A stretch of DNA of 64,000 nucleotides from Pedobacter aquae (GTDB taxonomy: Bacteria; Bacteroidota; Bacteroidia; Sphingobacteriales; Sphingobacteriaceae), in contig NZ_CP043329.1 in assembly GCF_008195825.1 (NCBI RefSeq), forward strand, positions 682,001-746,000, read 5' to 3'. Below are positions 9,706-17,195 of this stretch, piece after piece (positions within the stretch are counted from its first letter, which is position 1; every line of letters begins with the position of its first letter). The position numbers were made by a program, and so were the translations under genes. The notes beneath the pieces are model-generated. The model was not told the origin of the DNA. It worked only from the letters and a program-made list of their open reading frames with translations, and did no database searches.

Positions 9706-10563
9706 ATGAAATTCACGATATTATCAGCAGTTTTAATTCTTGCAACAGGACAGGTTTCAGGACAAACAGACCTTGCCTTTAATTTTACCAAAAAACCAAG
9801 TGGACAATTTTCAAGTTTAACAACCAAATCACTTGACGACATAACTTCAACAAAAGAAGTTCTTGTTAGACCATTCATTACAGACGATGCAAGAGTAGTT
9901 GGAGAACGACTTGCCCAACTTGAAACTTGGGTACGGTTTGACAAAGAAGCAGGACAACATTGGATATTAGGAGCATACGGACCGAACAAAAAACTTGAAC
10001 TGACAGTAGGAGGCGTTTATGGCTATCAAGTTGACCACGACAGCAAAAAGACTTTTTCATATGCTTTACCATTGCTACAAGCAAAAATTTTGTTTAAAGA
10101 ATACAAACCAAACAAAGCACCCGGTTTTGGAATGGTAATGGGGACATTTTTACCAGTTGGACAAGGCTCATTTAAACCAGCAGGTTACGGAACTTTTGGC
10201 TATCTGACAGTTTCGCAATGTTTTGGCGAAGGTGACAAATTTTTATTTCACGGAAATCTTGGTGGAAACTATATACACATTGACGGCACAAACAATCTTA
10301 TTCCAACGTGGGGCCTTGGGACGCAAATAAAAACCTACAAAGGACTGCACTTGGTGGGTGAAATATTTTCAGGCGACCCATACATTCCAGGAACAGGAAC
10401 TTCTTGGCAAGCAGGTTATCGTTACTTTTTCAGCGACCTTGTACAAATTGATATGACAGTTGGTAATGGAATAGCAGGAGATATAATAATGCCATTTTGG
10501 GGCACGGCAGGTATCAGAATTGTGACAGAGAAATTCCTCAAAAAGAAGAATGCCAGCCGCTAA
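9706..10563 (+). CDS. Predicted outer-membrane beta-barrel protein (copy 1)
   Basis: This 285-aa protein has a cleavable signal peptide (MKFTILSAVLILATGQVSG, cut probably before QTD) and a body rich in alternating hydrophobic/polar strands with many Gly and aromatic residues (GGVYGYQVD, YGTFGYLTVSQ, GNLGGNYIHID, WQAGYRYFFSDL), as expected of a transporter-like outer-membrane barrel. I do not recognise a specific substrate. The TAA stop at 10561-10563 lies inside the attC R'' box, so the gene ends exactly at the recombination site. A second identical copy follows. Confidence 0.75.
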   Translation: MKFTILSAVLILATGQVSGQTDLAFNFTKKPSGQFSSLTTKSLDDITSTKEVLVRPFITDDARVVGERLAQLETWVRFDKEAGQHWILGAYGPNKKLELTVGGVYGYQVDHDSKKTFSYALPLLQAKILFKEYKPNKAPGFGMVMGTFLPVGQGSFKPAGYGTFGYLTVSQCFGEGDKFLFHGNLGGNYIHIDGTNNLIPTWGLGTQIKTYKGLHLVGEIFSGDPYIPGTGTSWQAGYRYFFSDLVQIDMTVGNGIAGDIIMPFWGTAGIRIVTEKFLKKKNASR

Positions 10564-10689
10564 CAGCCGTTTTGCAAAAGCGGGGGTTTTGTGCTTCTAT
10601 GACAGTGAAGTGCTAAATTCAAGCTTCGTGCATCTAATGAACTTTTGTGCTAAAAATCCCCGCCTTCGCAAAGCGGCAAACCGTTAGCG
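10558..10689 (+). repeat. attC site C1
   Basis: This 132-bp site runs from CGCTAAC to GTTAGCG. CCGTTTTGC pairs with GCAAAGCGG (one mismatch) and GCGGGG pairs with CCCCGC. It overlaps the last codons and stop of the preceding cassette gene. Confidence 0.88.
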
Positions 10690-10749
10690 GCAAGCATAGA
10701 CCTACACCAAACAGACACAGAAACAATATAAACATCATACTTTTGACAA

Positions 10750-11607
10750 ATGAAATTCACGATATTATCAGCAGTTTTAATTCTTGCAACAGGACAGGTT
10801 TCAGGACAAACAGACCTTGCCTTTAATTTTACCAAAAAACCAAGTGGACAATTTTCAAGTTTAACAACCAAATCACTTGACGACATAACTTCAACAAAAG
10901 AAGTTCTTGTTAGACCATTCATTACAGACGATGCAAGAGTAGTTGGAGAACGACTTGCCCAACTTGAAACTTGGGTACGGTTTGACAAAGAAGCAGGACA
11001 ACATTGGATATTAGGAGCATACGGACCGAACAAAAAACTTGAACTGACAGTAGGAGGCGTTTATGGCTATCAAGTTGACCACGACAGCAAAAAGACTTTT
11101 TCATATGCTTTACCATTGCTACAAGCAAAAATTTTGTTTAAAGAATACAAACCAAACAAAGCACCCGGTTTTGGAATGGTAATGGGGACATTTTTACCAG
11201 TTGGACAAGGCTCATTTAAACCAGCAGGTTACGGAACTTTTGGCTATCTGACAGTTTCGCAATGTTTTGGCGAAGGTGACAAATTTTTATTTCACGGAAA
11301 TCTTGGTGGAAACTATATACACATTGACGGCACAAACAATCTTATTCCAACGTGGGGCCTTGGGACGCAAATAAAAACCTACAAAGGACTGCACTTGGTG
11401 GGTGAAATATTTTCAGGCGACCCATACATTCCAGGAACAGGAACTTCTTGGCAAGCAGGTTATCGTTACTTTTTCAGCGACCTTGTACAAATTGATATGA
11501 CAGTTGGTAATGGAATAGCAGGAGATATAATAATGCCATTTTGGGGCACGGCAGGTATCAGAATTGTGACAGAGAAATTCCTCAAAAAGAAGAATGCCAG
11601 CCGCTAA
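10750..11607 (+). CDS. Predicted outer-membrane beta-barrel protein (copy 2)
   Basis: The protein is the same as that encoded at 9706-10563, in the second unit of the tandem cassette duplication, with the same 66-bp leader between the attC cleavage point and the ATG. Two identical genes may raise dosage of the exported barrel protein. The absence of visible divergence points to a recent duplication or ongoing exchange. Confidence 0.75.
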   Translation: MKFTILSAVLILATGQVSGQTDLAFNFTKKPSGQFSSLTTKSLDDITSTKEVLVRPFITDDARVVGERLAQLETWVRFDKEAGQHWILGAYGPNKKLELTVGGVYGYQVDHDSKKTFSYALPLLQAKILFKEYKPNKAPGFGMVMGTFLPVGQGSFKPAGYGTFGYLTVSQCFGEGDKFLFHGNLGGNYIHIDGTNNLIPTWGLGTQIKTYKGLHLVGEIFSGDPYIPGTGTSWQAGYRYFFSDLVQIDMTVGNGIAGDIIMPFWGTAGIRIVTEKFLKKKNASR

Positions 11608-11733
11608 CAGCCGTTTTGCAAAAGCGGGGGTTTTGTGCTTCTATGACAGTGAAGTGCTAAATTCAAGCTTCGTGCATCTAATGAACTTTTGTGCTAAAAA
11701 TCCCCGCCTTCGCAAAGCGGCAAACCGTTATAA
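11602..11733 (+). repeat. attC site C2
   Basis: The site matches attC C1 up to the cleavage point; the R' box then reads GTTATAA rather than GTTAGCG, because everything after G11727 belongs to the next cassette. This switch marks the G^TT junction directly. Confidence 0.88.
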
Positions 11734-11955
11734 GTAATTGCCTCCGAACGAAATACATCTGTCAACGAAAGAAAGATAGAAGGGAATTATAAATCGAAAA
11801 CTATGTACCAAACTTATTTAGTTCTGTACCGAATAAAGGGAAACTGAGTAAATGTCAGTTTTTAACTACATAAATTATGTATAAAGCAAAACAGGAGTAA
11901 CAAGCCCTCTGAGAGCCTGAGTTTTAAAATGGATGAGGCATAAATTAATTTTGAA

Positions 11956-12177
11956 ATGAAAAAAACAACAATTTTTTCAATCTTGACATTCTTAATAATG
12001 TCAACATCGGTAAGCCAAGCAAAAGCAGGCTGGTTATTTGGGAAGCATGAATATCATGAAGGCGCTTGGTCTGATGGTAATTGTGCTTATATTAGGCATT
12101 ATTACACAAATCGTTTTTTCGGATTTGATGTAGGGGATGGAGGCTATTATGACGAAACAGTTGCATGTGTCGATTAA
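11956..12177 (+). CDS. Small secreted protein, cassette D
   Basis: This 73-aa protein starts with a signal peptide (MKKTTIFSILTFLIMSTSVSQAKA) followed by a short mature part of about 50 residues rich in Gly, Tyr and His, with two Cys (NCAYIRHYY and TVACVD) that could form a disulfide. I recognise no family. It is the first gene in the cassette beginning at 11728, after a leader of about 220 bp in which I see no other gene, and is followed at once by a strong terminator. Confidence 0.6.
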   Translation: MKKTTIFSILTFLIMSTSVSQAKAGWLFGKHEYHEGAWSDGNCAYIRHYYTNRFFGFDVGDGGYYDETVACVD

Positions 12178-12184
12178 TTGATTA

Positions 12185-12222
12185 AAAACGAACACATAAA
12201 TTTAAGTTTATGTGTTCGTTTT
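12185..12222 (+). terminator. Strong rho-independent terminator inside cassette D
   Basis: A perfect 16-bp stem (AAAACGAACACATAAA pairing with TTTATGTGTTCGTTTT) with a 6-nt loop lies just after the 73-aa gene. It separates that gene from the following lipoprotein gene, which therefore probably has its own promoter. Confidence 0.85.
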
Positions 12223-12240
12223 GTATTAAATTCAAAAAAA

Positions 12241-13152
12241 ATGAAAAAAAATGAAATTGTAACCTACTATTTATTATTCTTTTTAATGTTTTCAAGCTCA
12301 TGTTTTTCTCAAGAAGAAAACAAATTGCCTGTTCCCTCTAGTAAGAAAAATAATACCTTTAAAATTAAAGTTAAAGACACAAATGGCAAATCAATCGAAT
12401 CTGTGTCAATTGTATATTTAAAACATAATTTAGGAAATTATACTAATTCAAATGGAGAAGCTATTTTGCCTTTAATTAACGATTCATTAAAAGTAAGTTG
12501 TATTGGGTTTAGGGACACAATATTTATGCTAAATATTTCAAAAGAAAATGAAAAATTAATTGTACTTCAAAATCAAATTCAACAATTGCAAACCGTTAAT
12601 GTATTTTCAAATTCCGCTTTTAAAAATGAAGTTCTTTTGGGACTGGATGAATCCACAAATAATTTTTTTAAGCCTGGATATGGAAATCAAATTGCTATCA
12701 AAATTTACAATTCTAAAATAGGACTTCTAAAATCAATAAAATTAAATCACTTGAAAACACAATATATTTCAGATATCAAAATTGAAATAAAATCTGATGA
12801 AAATGGATTTCCTTCTAATAATTCTTTATTAACTGACACTTTAGTTTCAACAAAGAAGGGAAAGCGATTTACCGAAATTGAATTTTTAGATAATAACATT
12901 ATTTTAGAGAAAGGTTATTTTTATATCGTAGTAACTCATTTAGGGTTAAAGAATTTTTCCGATGGAGATTACATTAAATATAAAGGACAGCCAATTGAGC
13001 CTTTCTTTTTGTTAACTGACCAAGAAAAAAATGAAAATACTTATTTAAATTATCTAAATAGAAAGTGGCGGTTATATCCAAAATTGATGAATGAAAATAA
13101 TGGTAAAGAGGTTTCTAATGTTGTTTTTTCTTGTAAAATATTATATCCCTAA
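12241..13152 (+). CDS. Exported protein with CarboxypepD_reg-like domain
   Basis: The ATG at 12241 is chosen because the in-frame upstream extension runs through the terminator at 12185-12222. The roughly 303-aa product has a hydrophobic export signal (YYLLFFLMFSSSCFSQ, possibly a lipobox) and then a beta-sandwich like the carboxypeptidase regulatory-like domain (VKDTNGKSIESVSIVYLK, YTNSNGEAILPL) common in Bacteroidota surface proteins. The C-terminal 200 residues are unassigned. Its likely place is the cell envelope. It is the second gene in its cassette and ends 26 bp before the attC site. Confidence 0.65.
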   Translation: MKKNEIVTYYLLFFLMFSSSCFSQEENKLPVPSSKKNNTFKIKVKDTNGKSIESVSIVYLKHNLGNYTNSNGEAILPLINDSLKVSCIGFRDTIFMLNISKENEKLIVLQNQIQQLQTVNVFSNSAFKNEVLLGLDESTNNFFKPGYGNQIAIKIYNSKIGLLKSIKLNHLKTQYISDIKIEIKSDENGFPSNNSLLTDTLVSTKKGKRFTEIEFLDNNIILEKGYFYIVVTHLGLKNFSDGDYIKYKGQPIEPFFLLTDQEKNENTYLNYLNRKWRLYPKLMNENNGKEVSNVVFSCKILYP

Positions 13153-13178
13153 ATAATCATATCGGCTATTGCAACTAC

Positions 13179-13310
13179 TTATAACCGCAAGTTTAATCTA
13201 TGCCCGGGCGAAGTGCTTTTACTTCCTTTACTGCAAATTAATTATGTTTGTACTTGGACAGAAAGTAGTGCTATAAAACGGGCACAAATTAAACTAGCCA
13301 AACGTTAGGC
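13179..13310 (+). repeat. attC site D
   Basis: This 132-bp site runs from TTATAAC to GTTAGGC (a full match to the GTTRRRY core). AGTTTAAT pairs with ATTAAACT and GCCCG with CGGGC. Its loop differs most from the other sites. Confidence 0.8.
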
Positions 13311-13561
13311 GATATTTCACCTAACGTTTGGTTTTAAAGTTCTATCTAAATTACCGCACAAGCTACATTTTGAGCCTTTGCATTTTCCACGCTTCCAGTA
13401 ATAACTATACAAGTGCTTACAAGAAGAAACATCGCCTAACAATGGTTTTGCCGCAGGCGGGGTTTTGTGTTTTAATGATATTTTCGTTTCCATATAAAAT
13501 TTTGTGTTAAGTTGATAAATTCGTTTTCAAAAATCCCGCCCGACAGCAAAGCCATCGGACG
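13305..13561 (+). other. Cassette E, no convincing gene
   Basis: This 257-bp cassette lies between the cleavage points of attC D and attC E. Removing the attC leaves about 130 bp. I see no supported sense ORF. On the minus strand an open frame without a good start holds a Cys-rich stretch (CKGSKCSLCGNLD). A 12-bp inverted repeat, CCAAACGTTAGG / CCTAACGTTTGG (13298-13309 and 13320-13331), straddles the cassette's start, and its second arm contains another R''-like box, ACCTAAC. It may be a promoter or RNA cassette, or a decayed one. Confidence 0.5.
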
Positions 13562-13567
13562 TTATGT
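13434..13567 (+). repeat. attC site E
   Basis: This 134-bp site runs from GCCTAAC (full RYYYAAC match) to GTTATGT. ATGGTTTTGC pairs with GCAAAGCCAT and GGCGGG with CCCGCC. Confidence 0.87.
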
Positions 13568-13611
13568 GTGATTTTAAAAGAAACGACAACAACAACTTAA
13601 ACAATAATATA

Positions 13612-14946
13612 ATGACAATCAAGGTAGGAAAAGTAAAATACTTCAACCCGACTGCATTTCACGGAATGATTTCAGTTGAAGGACTTGACAAAGACGTATA
13701 TGTAAATACTCAAGACATACAAGAAGATGCCACTTATCTTTTGAAGGATGAAGAAGTACAATTTGAACTAATTCCCGGAAAATTAGAAGATAGTTTTGCT
13801 GCTAAGAACCTAACGAGAATAAAGAAAAGACATACTGGGATAGTATTAGATTTTGACGAAGGAAAAGGAACAATAAAATGTTTTCAGAATAATGAAGAGT
13901 ATTCTCTTTATTATAGAGATTTTGTTACCACTTCTTTAGAACCAGCTTTTGAACGGACACGAATAAAAATAGAAAGTGGTGACGAACTTGAATTTGATGC
14001 AGAAGAAGATGATAGATATGGGAAAAAGGCGGTTAGGATATTTTATGATGGACGAAAACCACTTGATAGATTTGCCGTTTTACCAAATTGGGAGAGTAAA
14101 ATTGCCCTATTAGCTACCACTTCACCCGAACCGTGGGACTACTTGAATTCAGACCCTGAGAACAGATTTTTACCTGTCTTGTCTAATTATCTTTACTACA
14201 CTTTTTCAAGGTTACGAAAAGAAGAACATTTGTACAACGAAAAAAGAATAGCAATTGCAAAGACAGAGTTTTCTTACAGAGACAAGGTAACTAAAAAGTC
14301 AATCAAAAAGGAAATTGAATGTGCTTGTTTTAATACTGGTTTAGCTACTAAACACCAAGAAGAAATATTTGCATATTTAACAAAGAATAGTAACAAAAGA
14401 ACGAAAATTGACCCTGATTGGGTTTTAAATAAATTTTGCAAATCAAGTGACCCAGAAATGAGTGCTTTTTCTGAGAAACCAGAATGGGCAAATTATTTCA
14501 AAGAAATGGAAGACCATTCGGAAATTCTTTATGATACAACTTTACACCACGAATTGAAATATGACCATATTTTACGTGACAGACAAGAACGTTTCCCTCC
14601 AGAACTAAAATCTTTACCTGACAGCGTTCTGAAAGACCTGCTCGACCAAGGATTAGACAAGGCAAGAAAAAGAGTTAGACGAAATTATAAAGCAGCTGTT
14701 CCACATTATTATAATGGTAAAATTCAACTCTTGTTACCATTAAGCCTTCTTTCACAAGACAAGGCAGACTTAGCATTAGCAGTTGAAAAAGAAGGGAAAA
14801 GATATATTAGTCGAACAGTTTTAAAATTGGAATGGGCGTATAGTAATGCAAGACTTTTAGCAAAACCTGACAGAGAATGGTTAGACCCAGTAAAAGAAAC
14901 AGATAAAAGTACGCTTGAAGACAAAGCTAAAATGACAGAAGAATAA
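13612..14946 (+). CDS. DUF3825 protein with cold-shock-like N-terminal domains
   Basis: The protein has two cold-shock/OB-like modules at its N-terminus (VGKVKYFNPTAFHGMISVEG, then HTGIVLDFDEGKGTIKCF) followed by a DUF3825-type domain (around ALLATTSPEPWDYLNSDP, NYLYYTFSRL, ACFNTGL and the Lys/Arg-rich KARKRVRRNYKAAVPHYY). DUF3825 proteins are predicted to act in RNA metabolism; that role is family-level inference. I prefer the ATG at 13612, where the cold-shock domain begins; an in-frame ATG at 13564 lies inside the attC R' box and would add 16 Asn-rich residues. It is the only gene in its cassette. Confidence 0.72.
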   Translation: MTIKVGKVKYFNPTAFHGMISVEGLDKDVYVNTQDIQEDATYLLKDEEVQFELIPGKLEDSFAAKNLTRIKKRHTGIVLDFDEGKGTIKCFQNNEEYSLYYRDFVTTSLEPAFERTRIKIESGDELEFDAEEDDRYGKKAVRIFYDGRKPLDRFAVLPNWESKIALLATTSPEPWDYLNSDPENRFLPVLSNYLYYTFSRLRKEEHLYNEKRIAIAKTEFSYRDKVTKKSIKKEIECACFNTGLATKHQEEIFAYLTKNSNKRTKIDPDWVLNKFCKSSDPEMSAFSEKPEWANYFKEMEDHSEILYDTTLHHELKYDHILRDRQERFPPELKSLPDSVLKDLLDQGLDKARKRVRRNYKAAVPHYYNGKIQLLLPLSLLSQDKADLALAVEKEGKRYISRTVLKLEWAYSNARLLAKPDREWLDPVKETDKSTLEDKAKMTEE

Positions 14947-14954
14947 AAACCCAC

Positions 14955-15086
14955 ACATAACAGCACCTACCCAAAAGTGGCGGTTCAGTGGTTAAATCAA
15001 GCTTTGTACTTCTATCAAAGTTTGTACTTGGTTGACAGTGAAGTGCTTCGAAATCGCCACCTTCGGGTAGCTGCAAAACGTTATCG
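14955..15086 (+). repeat. attC site F
   Basis: This 132-bp site runs from ACATAAC to GTTATCG. CTACCC pairs with GGGTAG and GTGGCG with CGCCAC. It closes the DUF3825 cassette and opens the 6.3-kb R-M cassette. Confidence 0.86.
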
Positions 15087-15208
15087 CTCAGTGTAAAAAG
15101 CCAACCGCACAAATGGCACATTTGGTTTTTCCGACACACAAGCCAACGCTCAAAAACCAAAAGAGCCATTTTTTTCCAACGCTCGACAACCAATTGAAAA
15201 TAAATTAT

Positions 15209-15216
15209 TATATTTG
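15209..15216 (+). promoter_or_regulatory. Candidate -7 element of the cassette G operon
   Basis: TATATTTG matches TAnnTTTG and lies 30 bp before the ATG at 15247. It shows that the R-M cassette may carry its own promoter. No well-spaced TTTG -33 element is visible. Confidence 0.45.
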
Positions 15217-15246
15217 ACCAAATTTAGACAAGTACAAAATAAGACA

Positions 15247-15546
15247 ATGACACTTGGACAAAAAATAAGAGAATTAAGGGAACAGGCTGGCCTTAAACAA
15301 AGAGAGCTTGCATATCAGCTTGGAATTGGAGAAGGTTTTCTAAGCAAAGTTGAAAATGACCAAAAACCCTTAAAGAGAGAGGATTTAACTAAGTTGAATG
15401 AACTCTTTAAAATACCGATTGAAGAACTTGAATCATTGTGGCTTGCTAACAAGCTTTACTCAATTGTAAGAGATGAGGAATCAGCCTTGACAGCTTTAAA
15501 AGTAGCTGAAGAACAAGTAAAATATAAAAGTCTAAAAAATGCTTAA
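15247..15546 (+). CDS. XRE-family regulator, probable R-M controller protein
   Basis: The start at 15247 is chosen because an in-frame TTG at 15214 overlaps the promoter element. The 99-aa product has a helix-turn-helix of the Cro/C1 type (IRELREQAGLKQRELAYQLG followed by GEGFLSKVEN) in its first 60 residues. Small HTH proteins of this kind at the head of R-M operons are controller (C) proteins that time expression of methyltransferase and nuclease. It overlaps the next gene by 8 bp, which supports one operon with the three methyltransferase genes. Confidence 0.85.
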   Translation: MTLGQKIRELREQAGLKQRELAYQLGIGEGFLSKVENDQKPLKREDLTKLNELFKIPIEELESLWLANKLYSIVRDEESALTALKVAEEQVKYKSLKNA

Positions 15547-17194
15547 TTACGTTTGTGAACCATACAAAGAATTAGAAGAGGTCGTTCAAACTTTTGAGGA
15601 ACAATTAGAATTGTTCTTTTCAAAGGACTTTGAGACTAAAACCAACAAGCCTAAACAAGATGAAAATTTAGGGCAAGTTTTTACATCTGCAATTCTTGCA
15701 AAGTTTATGATTGGTTTATTGAAAGAAAGCCTAAAACCTTACTCCTCTATACTTGATCCGTGTATTGGACCAAACACATTTTTTAAAGCAATGAATGAGG
15801 ACTTTTCAAATTGTAATTTGAAAGGAATTGAAATTGATATTAGTCTAATCACTGAAGAAATTAAAAAGTTTTACGAAAGCCCAAATAGAACTTTAATCAA
15901 GGGCAGCTTCTTTGATTTTCCAATTACTGAAAAGTTTGACCAGATTGTCCAAAATCCACCTTATGTAAGACAAGAACTATTGATTGAAGGTGCAAATTCA
16001 AAAGATAGTATAAGGTACAATGTGTCTTCACTTTTATCAACAATTCCATCACAATCAAATTTATATATCTACTTTTTATTGAAGTCCATTTTGCATTTAA
16101 AGGAAGGAGGCGTAATGGTTGCTGTGATATATGACAGTTGGCTTTACAGCAGTTTTGGAAAATTTTTAAAAGAATCATTCCTTAAACTAGGACGTTTAGA
16201 AAGTATTTATCATTTCAAGAAAAGTGCTTTTGATAATGTAGAAGTAGGTGCTACCGTAATAAAATTTGTAAAGGATAATAATCATAAGAAATCTATATCA
16301 TATATTCCTCTGAATGATTTGAACGATTTAAGAACTTACAATGGATTAAATGCAAATTGTATAAAACTAAAACAACAAGAGTTGTTGACTTATAGCTTCA
16401 ATAATCAAAGTCAAATCAATTACAAGTCCAGCCTCTTTAAAGAGCTTAAAACAATTGTATCACAACCAATCCAAAGAGGAACATCGGCAGTAGTAAATAG
16501 CCATTTTATCTTCTCAAAAAATGAACTCCCTGAACTAAAACCTATTATCAAAGATGTTTCACGGATTAAAACCTACACCGTGAACGAAGAGAATGCTTAC
16601 ATTCTAGCAGTTAATGGCTCAATATCTAATGAAACTAAACAGTATTTAGAATCAGTTAAAAACGAAATTCTAAAAACACCTACTCAAAAGTTTATAGCAG
16701 TAAAAAGAGATATTGAAACTAAAAGAGATTGGTATAAAATCAATTTGAAAGCAACAGGTAATTTTATTTTCAACTATTATTTACGAAACAATATTGATTT
16801 CATTTATAATCCAAACAAGTTTTTGTCTTCTGATAACTTTTATATTCTCAATATCAAGAATAATGAGTTAGCTAATTTTGCAATTTTAAACTCATCTTTT
16901 ACGAGATTAAATACACTAAGCAATTCAAGAAGTCAAGGAAATGGCTTGAGAAAAATACAGCTTTACGAATTTAAAGAAGTAAAAGTAATTGACGTAAATA
17001 AACTTTCAGAGCTGACTATAAAAAAACTGGAATTACTGGGAAAAGAATTGATGAACGTTAGCAGGTACGAAGACGACCAAAAGCACATAATTGAAAGTAT
17101 TGATTTGTTGCTGATTGAAGAATACAATGCAATTAATTGCTCTTCATTAACGATAGACGTGCTAATTAATGAAATAAAAGAATACTTGAATTAA
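15539..17194 (+). CDS. N6-adenine DNA methyltransferase, Eco57I-like
   Basis: This 551-aa protein has the N6-adenine methyltransferase order: GQVFTSAILAKFM near residue 46, cofactor motif ILDPCIGPNTFF at 71-82, and catalytic NPPYVRQ at 139-145, followed by a long C-terminal region likely to recognise the target. No nuclease motif is visible, so it would act as a modification enzyme. It overlaps the regulator gene and lies 1 bp before the 940-aa enzyme, so it is part of a tight operon. Confidence 0.88.
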   Translation: MLNYVCEPYKELEEVVQTFEEQLELFFSKDFETKTNKPKQDENLGQVFTSAILAKFMIGLLKESLKPYSSILDPCIGPNTFFKAMNEDFSNCNLKGIEIDISLITEEIKKFYESPNRTLIKGSFFDFPITEKFDQIVQNPPYVRQELLIEGANSKDSIRYNVSSLLSTIPSQSNLYIYFLLKSILHLKEGGVMVAVIYDSWLYSSFGKFLKESFLKLGRLESIYHFKKSAFDNVEVGATVIKFVKDNNHKKSISYIPLNDLNDLRTYNGLNANCIKLKQQELLTYSFNNQSQINYKSSLFKELKTIVSQPIQRGTSAVVNSHFIFSKNELPELKPIIKDVSRIKTYTVNEENAYILAVNGSISNETKQYLESVKNEILKTPTQKFIAVKRDIETKRDWYKINLKATGNFIFNYYLRNNIDFIYNPNKFLSSDNFYILNIKNNELANFAILNSSFTRLNTLSNSRSQGNGLRKIQLYEFKEVKVIDVNKLSELTIKKLELLGKELMNVSRYEDDQKHIIESIDLLLIEEYNAINCSSLTIDVLINEIKEYLN

Positions 17195-17195
17195 A

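Larger units (their letters stand above)
9640..11727 (+). repeat. Perfect tandem duplication of an integron cassette (2 x 1044 bp)
   Basis: Units 9640-10683 and 10684-11727 read the same, each starting TTAGCGGCAAGC and ending CAAACCG. The unit edges coincide with the G^TT cleavage point of the attC R' box on both sides. A duplication whose edges match recombination points is what integrase-mediated re-insertion of an excised cassette would make; unequal crossing-over between flanking attC sites is the alternative. Confidence 0.93.

Noticed and set aside
11880..11955. TPP riboswitch, suggested by CTGAGA in the leader of cassette D
   Set aside because: The rest of the thi-box consensus and its pairing are missing, and the downstream gene is a small secreted protein with no thiamine link.
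13328..13510. 60-residue plus-strand ORF in cassette E
   Set aside because: It runs into the attC site, has mixed low-quality composition and no supporting start signal.
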